Assembly (NCBI GenBank): GCA_932521035.1
Contig: OW051495.1
Coordinates: forward strand, 10,788,001-10,852,000
DNA: 64,000 nucleotides
Reading direction: 5' to 3'
From: Oscheius dolichura
Lineage: Eukaryota; Nematoda; Chromadorea; Rhabditida; Rhabditidae
Shown: positions 57,683-64,000 of the stretch, piece by piece
How the letters are laid out: each line of letters begins with the position of its first letter
Numbering within the stretch: position 1 is the first letter of the stretch
Position numbers and translations under genes: made by a program
Notes under the pieces: generated by a model
The model's input: the letters and a program-made list of their open reading frames with translations, nothing else
Databases searched by the model: none
What the model was told of the DNA's origin: nothing

Positions 57683-58744
57683 CTATCGGCGCGTTCCATC
57701 CTCGAAGAAGACTCCTCCGTCGAGGGCGCAATACTTGGGACAAACACCTAAAAATATTAATTGCTACTTTTTTAAAAAGTTACCTTTCTCTCCAGCGGAT
57801 CCAGCTTTACCGGGCTGACCTGGAGGTCCAGGATTTCCTGGAGGGCCGGGAGGACCAGGCGGGCCGCGGCCACCACCCGTTCCAGCAGGTCCTGGTCCCA
57901 TCTGAGGTCCAGGCTGGCCATCGGATCCAGGAGGTCCTATAGTTTAGTCATTTTAATAAATACTAGTAAAACATACCGGGAGGACCAGGCGGTCCAGCAG
58001 GTCCGGGCGCTCCGGGAGATGCAGGCGCCCCTTGCGCTGCAGGGCCAGGAGCTCCAACCTGTCCGGGGTGACCGTCGTTTCCTTTAGGTCCAGCCGAACC
58101 CGCGGGTCCAGGTGGGCCTTGGGGCCCGGGTCCAGCCGGAGTGCCGGGAAGTCCGTTGTCGCCGGGGTTTCCAGCAGGTCCAGCAGGCCCGGGAGGTCCA
58201 GGTGGGCCTTGTGGGCAAGGCTTGCAAGGTGGCGGTGTGGGCTGCTCGCATGGGGCTTGTGGAGCTTTTCCGGGTGTTCCGTGAAGTCCAGGGCTGCCTG
58301 GCTTTCCTGGCCGTCCGGGTGTGCCAGGTCGTCCACCTGGTCCAGGTGGGCCGGGATTGCAACAGTTGGAACATCCACCTCCTCCAGCAGACGAGCTTGT
58401 AGCATCTGCTACAGACACTTGTGCCCTCGCATATTGGGGTGCAGCGGCAGGGGGAGCAACGGCATATCCGGCTTGACGGGCGGTGCGATTACTATGGAGA
58501 AGAGCATCATTGACGCCATTCCAAATCTCTTTAGCCGTGTCCTACAAAGCAGCTTCACCTTGTTTAATAGGCTTGGGCTTACCCTGCAGAGGGTGGCGTC
58601 ATCTCGAATGCTCCGCTTTGCTGTGGATACGTAATTGTGGACCATTGGGAGAGTAACACAAATAGAGAGAACAGCCACCGTTGAGAAGGTCATGGCCGAG
58701 TAGGTCACGAACCGATACGCCATGATTTTATTATCCAGCTCCAT
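57683..58744 (-). CDS. Cuticle collagen (MELD-type N-terminus)
   Basis: ATG 58744 encodes [20 protein letters not shown] then [19 protein letters not shown], the classic cuticle-collagen N-terminal domain with signal anchor. Next come [20 protein letters not shown] with a subtilisin-type RTAR site before QAGYAV, a Cys cluster ([14 protein letters not shown]), long Gly-X-Y tracts separated by Cys-rich pieces ([18 protein letters not shown]), and the well-known C-terminal element [23 protein letters not shown] 57683-57685. Introns are short. This layout matches the group of C. elegans collagens ending [19 protein letters not shown]. Complete. Confidence 0.94.
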
Positions 58745-59308
58745 TACCTGAAATGAATTGTGTTGTAAGAGGAAATGGAAGAAGAGACACTGTGTCCAGA
58801 GGAACGGTCAGCTGGATTTTATAGAATACGACTGAGATTGTGTATTGAGATAAGAGTTGCAACGACTGCTTACTGGTTTAGAACTGGTAGGACGGAAGCG
58901 GCTTAGGAGGGACAGAGATTTCTATCTTTTAAGAGTTATGGGCTTGCTGCAGTAGTAAAAACAATACACAACATTCCTAGCATGGGATGGAGACAAGATA
59001 TAGTTCGCTACAAATGTGAGCAAGGTAATGCTCACGTTTCGTCATTCGTTTAGCAAAGACCATTTTTCAGCATCACTCGTTTCAATAATTTTAGGATTAT
59101 ACCTGCGGTGACCTTGACTTTTCGCGTTATTATGCCCTCTTCCTCGGCGAACATCTTTGTGTTGGCGCCTATCGTTGTATTTGATCCCTCGGGTCATTAA
59201 CCCTCACCCGTCTGCAAATAAATTCAGTCAGATGATTCAAACTTCTGTCATTCGTGTTTTCTCCTCAAGCGGTTTGTTGTCTTGTCTCCCTTCCTCTAGT
59301 TTCCAAAA
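58745..59308. other. Intergenic, upstream of divergent genes
   Basis: About 560 bp between the divergent starts of the collagen and the secreted peptide gene. A short interval expected to carry both promoters; no motif assigned. Confidence 0.4.
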
Positions 59309-59659
59309 ATGGCCGCCATTTTAGAAATGTCTGCGGCTCGAGTGTTCCTCCTCTTCTTGCTGTGTTGCGGCTTTGTTCATACACAATTCATGTATCCAGG
59401 TAAATTTTCCCTCTTTTTTAATTTTATCCATTTTCAGGCTTTTACGGTGCTCCGGCCTATTATCCTCCTCCTCCAATGTATGGCTATCCCGCCTATCCAG
59501 CCTACCCGCCATATGGATACCCTGGCTACTATAGGCCGTACTACAGAAAGTGAGTCTGTCCTTCCCTCGTGTACTTGAACTGCCCTTTTCAGTCCCATCA
59601 GGAGCGCTCTTCGTGGCGCCCTTGTCGGGGCCACATTTGGCCTATTGGGAAAGAAGTGA
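59309..59659 (+). CDS. Secreted Gly/Tyr/Pro-rich peptide
   Basis: Three exons. ATG 59309 gives a signal peptide (MSAARVFLLFLLCCGFVHT from the inner Met, preceded by MAAILE), then an aromatic repeat region (FYGAPAYYPPPPMYGYPAYP, YPPYGYPGYYRPYYR) and a short amphipathic C-terminus (RSALRGALVGATFGLLGKK), TGA 59657-59659. Introns begin GTAAAT and GTGAGT and are in phase. Tyr/Gly/Pro repeats after a signal peptide are seen in nematode cuticle and eggshell proteins and in antimicrobial nlp/caenacin-type peptides. The cationic amphipathic tail would suit a membrane-active peptide, but that is inference. Confidence 0.75.
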
Positions 59660-60628
59660 CGTCTTCCTCTCACTAATTTATCATGAGCATGTGCATTGCC
59701 CTGTTTATGTCGGAGAGATTTTTTTAAAATAAAATGCCTCCTAATTAATCTAGTCTACTAGGAAGCGGAGTAGAAAATTCTTGATATTTTTAGTAATCCC
59801 GTAGGTTCCCGGGGGATTTGTGACGCTAAAGGGCAAGCACAGTCTTCTTTTAGCCTTCTGTCCTCCTTTCCCCGAGTAATTCTCCATATTATACGTATGC
59901 TCATTGAAATCTGGGGAAAAGACGCGCGTAAAGAAGACAAGATCAGCTGTCGTCAACAACCGCACATGGAGAATGAGCAGTTGCCGTTTCCGATTCATCT
60001 AGGGCAATCAAAATATCCTCAAAACTTTCTCGTAGTTTCATAATTTGACATTTTTCAATAGGCATCAACAGATTTGATCTACGTAATTGAGGGATTTCCT
60101 CGTAGGATTAAAATCCCAGAAAATGGGGTATCCGTGAGGGGCTTCCTTGAAATTTTGAAGAGATCATGATCAGCTATTGTTTTCCTTGAATTTCACTGTT
60201 TTGAAGGTTGGCCGGTAAATGCCAGTTGTACCCAACAATTAGCTGCAACCCTCAGAGACGATTAGACCGGCTATTCAGTCCATCCCCGTCTGAGGGCAAT
60301 GTTATTTCATGCGTCGACTATAGCAAAAATCACCAATTTATTTTAACACTTCATTTCTTTCGGCTTGTACAACTAGGGTATCTCTAGGTGCAGTTTTCCC
60401 CGCTCGTCGTGAGCTGATTACTCTATTCTGTATTTTTTGTAGTTCTGGTTGACCTCGTCTAGCTACGAATCACCCAACGAAAACTTCTCCCCTCTCCCTT
60501 GCCGACTATAGCAAGAGTAACGTTGTCTTACAATGTCTCAATTTTTTCAAGTGCTTCATTTTGCTCATTAGTCTCCTCGGCGTTCGTCTAAAATCATCGC
60601 CTGATCACTCCCCTTCAGACACAGCCGA
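59660..60628. other. Intergenic, no gene seen
   Basis: About 970 bp between the peptide gene and the Str receptor. It probably holds an untranslated 5' exon of the receptor, since CCCTTCAG|ACACAGCCGA just before the ATG looks like a splice acceptor. Confidence 0.45.
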
Positions 60629-61866
60629 ATGTTTTTCTCCCTGTGTGCTGTCATTGCCAAGATTCTCGGAATCTTTTCCATTTTGGTCAATTTACTGCTC
60701 ATTCCGCTTATATGGTACCGGTAAGTGTTCACCGCCTTCGTATACCAACTTCCGTTCCAGGTCGAGCAAAGAACTAGGTTCTTATTCCTATCTCCTGCTT
60801 ACTTATACCCTCATAGGGCTTTTTTTCTCATTAATAATCGTCATCGGTCTGCCGGTAAGTTTCTTTACTTTCAAAAGATCTCCCCGTTCAAATATTGAAC
60901 TCCAATTTACTCGTCTATTCACAGATATTTGGACCGAGTGAATATGGTTGGATTATCTACGCCTCTTCCGTGAATATTCCTCAAAATTACGGCTATTGGA
61001 TAGTTGTCCTCTATTGTTTTTGCTATGTTGCTGAACTTCTGACAATAACTTTGTGCTTCATCTACAGATACCTCAGCGTTTGCAAGTAGGAACCTCCCAA
61101 GTTAGAGACGGAGAATATTTTAGTCGGGGAAAGCTCATCTGGTTCCGAGAATGGAAACGGGTTCTGTTCATTTTGACCATTACAAGTACTATAGCTCTCA
61201 TTTGGACAGGAGTTACAGTAATCTACCTTCAACCGACCGAAGAACTCAATCAAATCTTTGCTGACAGTGTGTATAACAACACACGACTGGAAATTGGGAA
61301 TATCTCGTACATTGCTGGAATAGCGTTCGTAAGTTTTCTTTCTTTCTTCAGATATTACCGCTTTCCCAGCGTAACGATCAAATTGTCCTGACCTTCTTCC
61401 TGATATTCCTACTCCGATGTGGTATAATCCTCACCTCGATTGCCGTTATCATCTTCTGCCTTGTTAAAATTATACGGGTCCTGCGGTATGTCAATTATGG
61501 AACGACAGAGAACCGAAGATCGGGAAAAACACAAAAGAAACTGTTTATCCTACTGATTATCCAGGTATTGCAAAAAGAAGAGCAAGCTAATGACATATTC
61601 AGATGTTGGTGCCACTGCTGCTCGTCTACGCGCCAGCTGTGAGTAGCTACATCATAGCCTTTTGTCGCTTCCACGCCCCTGATTTGTCGATGTTTTACAC
61701 TGTTCTCATGCCTCTGGCACAGCTGATCGATCCATTGATGATTATTTTCTTGGTACCTGATTACAGAAGAGCAGCCAGAGCTATACTCTGCAGAATAACA
61801 ACGAGATACCAGATGAAATTACAACAGAAAGTCAATGATTGTTATACGATAACGAGATCTCCATGA
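60629..61866 (+). CDS. Str-type nematode chemoreceptor (7TM)
   Basis: ATG 60629 (MFFSLCAVIAKILGIFSILV) opens TM1. The family signature KELGSYSYLLLTYTLIGLFF follows, then IFGPSEYGWIIYASSVNI, TM3 with CFIYRYLSVCK, and the intron at the usual place after CK. Later segments are VLFILTITSTIALIWTGVTV, FFLIFLLRCGIILTSIAVII, KLFILLIIQMLVPLLLVYAP and the hallmark terminal IDPLMIIFLVPDYRRAARAI, TGA 61864-61866. Seven TM segments are present and introns are in phase. About 340 residues. It appears intact and is a neighbour of a second Str receptor at 63221 in the same orientation. Confidence 0.85.
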
Positions 61867-62017
61867 ATGAATATGAATTTAGCGACTTTCAGTGGATAGG
61901 GAGAAATTGGGGGATCATTAGATAGATTGATGATAAATTTATTGTAACCGTCGCCTTTTATACAACAAGATGAAACACAACATAGAAAGTAGAATCAATC
62001 AAAAAGGGGAAAGCATT

Positions 62018-62732
62018 TTATTTAGAGGCTTTGTACCAGCGGTCAACATCATTTTGAGAGCCGTCGATCCAAGATATGACTCCATTGCTGGCCAGGCCTT
62101 TTCGGTCTTTTCGGTCATCGCTTCCCGCTGGCCAAAGTGTTGTACAGTTGCCACCACCAATGTCATAATAAACTCCTGGAGTTAGCATATTCCGGTGACA
62201 TATGAGCCGTCCACAAATAGATCTTTTAACATTTTCGTAGAACTCGTCCCAGACATAATACTTGCATGTAGTAGCCTTTCCGCTTTGAGCAGAGACCCAC
62301 TCTCCTGCCCAGGTTCGGTCCTGCCTGTTGGCTCTAACAAAATGTACTCTAGTTGATACAACTTCACCTACTGGCAACAATAGAACTTTTCACGAAAAGG
62401 AAAGCATGGTTTTCCAAATTCTTCTTCGATAGATGGAGATAGCCAGAAGGGAGGATAACGACTACTGGCTGACCGTTCCTCGTTCCAATCAAAGGGACAT
62501 CTTTCCCTGCATAGAGGAGCTGTGCCGAACCAGCGACAACCAGATGGGGATAGCCATACATCAATTATTCCCAACCGTTCTGCTTCCAAGGAGGATAATC
62601 CTAGATAAGTTGTTGCAGAATGTTCTTATCCATACCTATTATTCCTTTGTCAGCTGCTGGAATGCGCCGAATTGAACCGAACGCGAAGGATACCATAATA
62701 GAAAAGAAGAAATATAAAGAAACCTCCATCAT
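62018..62732 (-). CDS. Secreted cysteine-rich two-part protein
   Basis: Three exons join cleanly on the minus strand. Exon 1 (ATG 62732) is a signal peptide (MMEVSLYFFFSIMVSFAFGS). A phase-1 intron leads to a Cys-rich unit (SGCRWFGTAPLCRERCPFDW ... FGKPCFPFREKFYCC). A 38-nt phase-2 intron joins to a second unit (ANRQDRTWAGEWVSAQSGKA, TTCKYYVWDEF, ICGRLICHRN, GGGNCTTLWP) ending DRWYKASK, TAA 62018-62020. CxWxGTAPxC...C...CC is a motif I know from small secreted nematode proteins of unknown function. The protein is about 195 residues, extracellular, disulfide-stabilised. The second unit is not recognised. Confidence 0.75.
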
Positions 62733-63220
62733 TGAAAGGCAGCAAGAGGTCGACTGTTATTGAGATGCCCAGATACTGCTTGTCCGATAAGAGATCCTAT
62801 CTACGAGGTCACTACTTTACTGGCAAAAGTCCCTAATAATCTATGCGTTACTAGGGATGGATAATTACCGGATACAACTTTTTTTCCGCAGTCGGTCTAC
62901 CTGGTGAAAATTACAAACTACGAGTTATAAGGCTGAAAATAACTTTATTTCCCTTGATTTTTGACATCGTTTGATTTTAAAAATTTGAACTTCCCTTCTA
63001 GGAACGGCCTCATTAGGTTGGCAATCTTCTTGCTACTCACAAAAAAAACGTGTCTTGTTCCGACTTTCTTAACTCTCTGCGAGTGTACACACCGTCGCCA
63101 ACACTTCTTATTCCAAAAAGAAGATGATCCAATTTCCTGTTCAGAGACCAAAGGGGCTGGACCTGGGTTCATCCCGCTTGTTTTCCCTGCTAGTTTGACT
63201 ACTGTAGTGTGCAAAGTAGG

Positions 63221-64000
63221 ATGCAGACTGATTTGTGGAGGGATGTCGTCTGCTTCGTTTCTGGGTGTTTTTCCCTGACCTTTAACACACTTCTGGCTTA
63301 TATCATCCTCACCGTAAAGTATGTCTATATTGGCAAATATAAGTGGCTTCTCTTCCTTTATACTCTTACAGCAATGGTCAATGGTGCTGCCCAAATGCTC
63401 ACCCTACCAGTATGTTTGCATAACAGTCTTGTCAGAAAACCTTTCCAGCATATCTTTGCAACGTCGACTGGTTATGTCTTCTATGATTCTTTGCACCTCC
63501 TTCCGCCGTACATTGGAGACTGTGTTCTCATGGTCTATGCGTCCTGCTTTACTCAAACTCTCGTGATTCTAACCATTTGTTTCATCTATCGTTACTACGC
63601 CGTCTGCAAGTCAGTTTCTTCGGGTTTCAAAAAAAAATTGTTTTCAGTCCTGGAAAACTTGTTTGCTTCTTGAACAACTGGCGGAAAATAGCGCTTATCT
63701 CCGTAATTGTCGTGATTCTTGTAACGAGTGCCCTGTTCTATTCGTTTGAACGGTCAACTCTCTGTGAAGAATTAATGAATGCGGAATTCATCAACGCGGT
63801 AGGAGTGAGCCTCACAGAAATCGGCTACCTCGGTAGTATGGTTTTCACGAAGACCGGCTTGAATATGAAAATGCTGGTGGTACTGTGGATTTATGGCATT
63901 TTGAGCCTGGGTGCTGGATTTACTATGATCAAATTGGCTCTGAGAATCGCAAAAACCTTGAAAAGCAGCTCAGCCACGTCGGAAACAATTACAAAACATC
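63221..64000 (+). CDS. Str-type nematode chemoreceptor (7TM), 5' part
   Basis: ATG 63221 (MQTDLWRDVVCFVSGCFSLT) opens TM1, then VYIGKYKWLLFLYTLTAMVN. A 42-nt phase-0 intron after MLTLP leads to HIFATSTGYVFYDSLHLLPP and TM3 with LTICFIYRYYAVC. A phase-2 intron (AA|GTCAGT) leads to PGKLVCFLNNWRKIALISVI, an extracellular region, and TM5 (MLVVLWIYGILSLGAGFTMI). It runs off the right edge before TM6 and TM7. Intron positions match those in the receptors at 42092 and 60629. Intact as far as seen. Confidence 0.85.

Noticed and set aside
62945-63394. Minus-strand 149-codon ORF
   Set aside because: It is antisense to the well-supported first exons of the Str receptor at 63221 and has no domain.

Overview
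The window is nuclear DNA of a nematode. The reasons are the cuticle collagens with bli-4-type RxxR sites, nematode-specific Str-type 7TM chemoreceptors, a fat-6/fat-7-type delta-9 desaturase, a cofactor-independent phosphoglycerate mutase, and many 38-60 nt introns ending in TTTCAG. Species cannot be fixed from the sequence alone. Genes are compact, but they are separated by several 3-4.5 kb stretches with no convincing coding sequence.

Layout. 0-7 kb is a metabolic block: the 5' part of class III alcohol dehydrogenase (off the left edge), ipgm-like phosphoglycerate mutase, a divergent gene that weakly recalls the N-terminus of group VI phospholipase A2, and a stearoyl-CoA desaturase. 8.9-12.5 kb holds a long coiled-coil protein gene. 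12.5-20.7 kb is nearly empty apart from a small secreted Cys protein. 20.7-22.4 kb is a neuropeptide-type GPCR, followed by a Ly6-like fragment. 23.5-28.3 kb is a decaying tandem family of coiled-coil plus Kelch genes.

28.5-40.1 kb is a nest of Helitron rolling-circle transposons, all in the same orientation. The central one (30482-39568, minus strand) appears complete. One spliced gene encodes, in order, an AT-hook-rich leader, a Helitron zinc finger, an HUH Rep domain, a PIF1-type helicase and then, through a 40-nt phase-0 intron, a ubiquitin-specific protease domain and a macrodomain. The catalytic signatures of all the enzymatic domains look intact. A Helitron replicase carrying a deubiquitinase plus an ADP-ribose-binding or hydrolase module is the most unusual thing in the window. 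It suggests that the element reverses ubiquitin and ADP-ribose marks in its host. An adjacent 530-bp non-autonomous copy is joined head to tail (CTAG directly to TC) and shares 336 identical bases with the 5' end of the large element.

40-64 kb is an accessory environment-interaction block: a Str chemoreceptor with a damaged splice site, a second neuropeptide-type GPCR paralogous to the one at 20.7 kb, a SWEET sugar transporter, two cuticle collagens, another 7TM receptor, a pair of PPxY proline-rich proteins, a secreted Gly/Tyr/Pro peptide, two more Str receptors and a Cys-rich secreted protein. Exon joins were read by eye from splice consensus and frame. Domain names rest on recognised motifs, not on searches.
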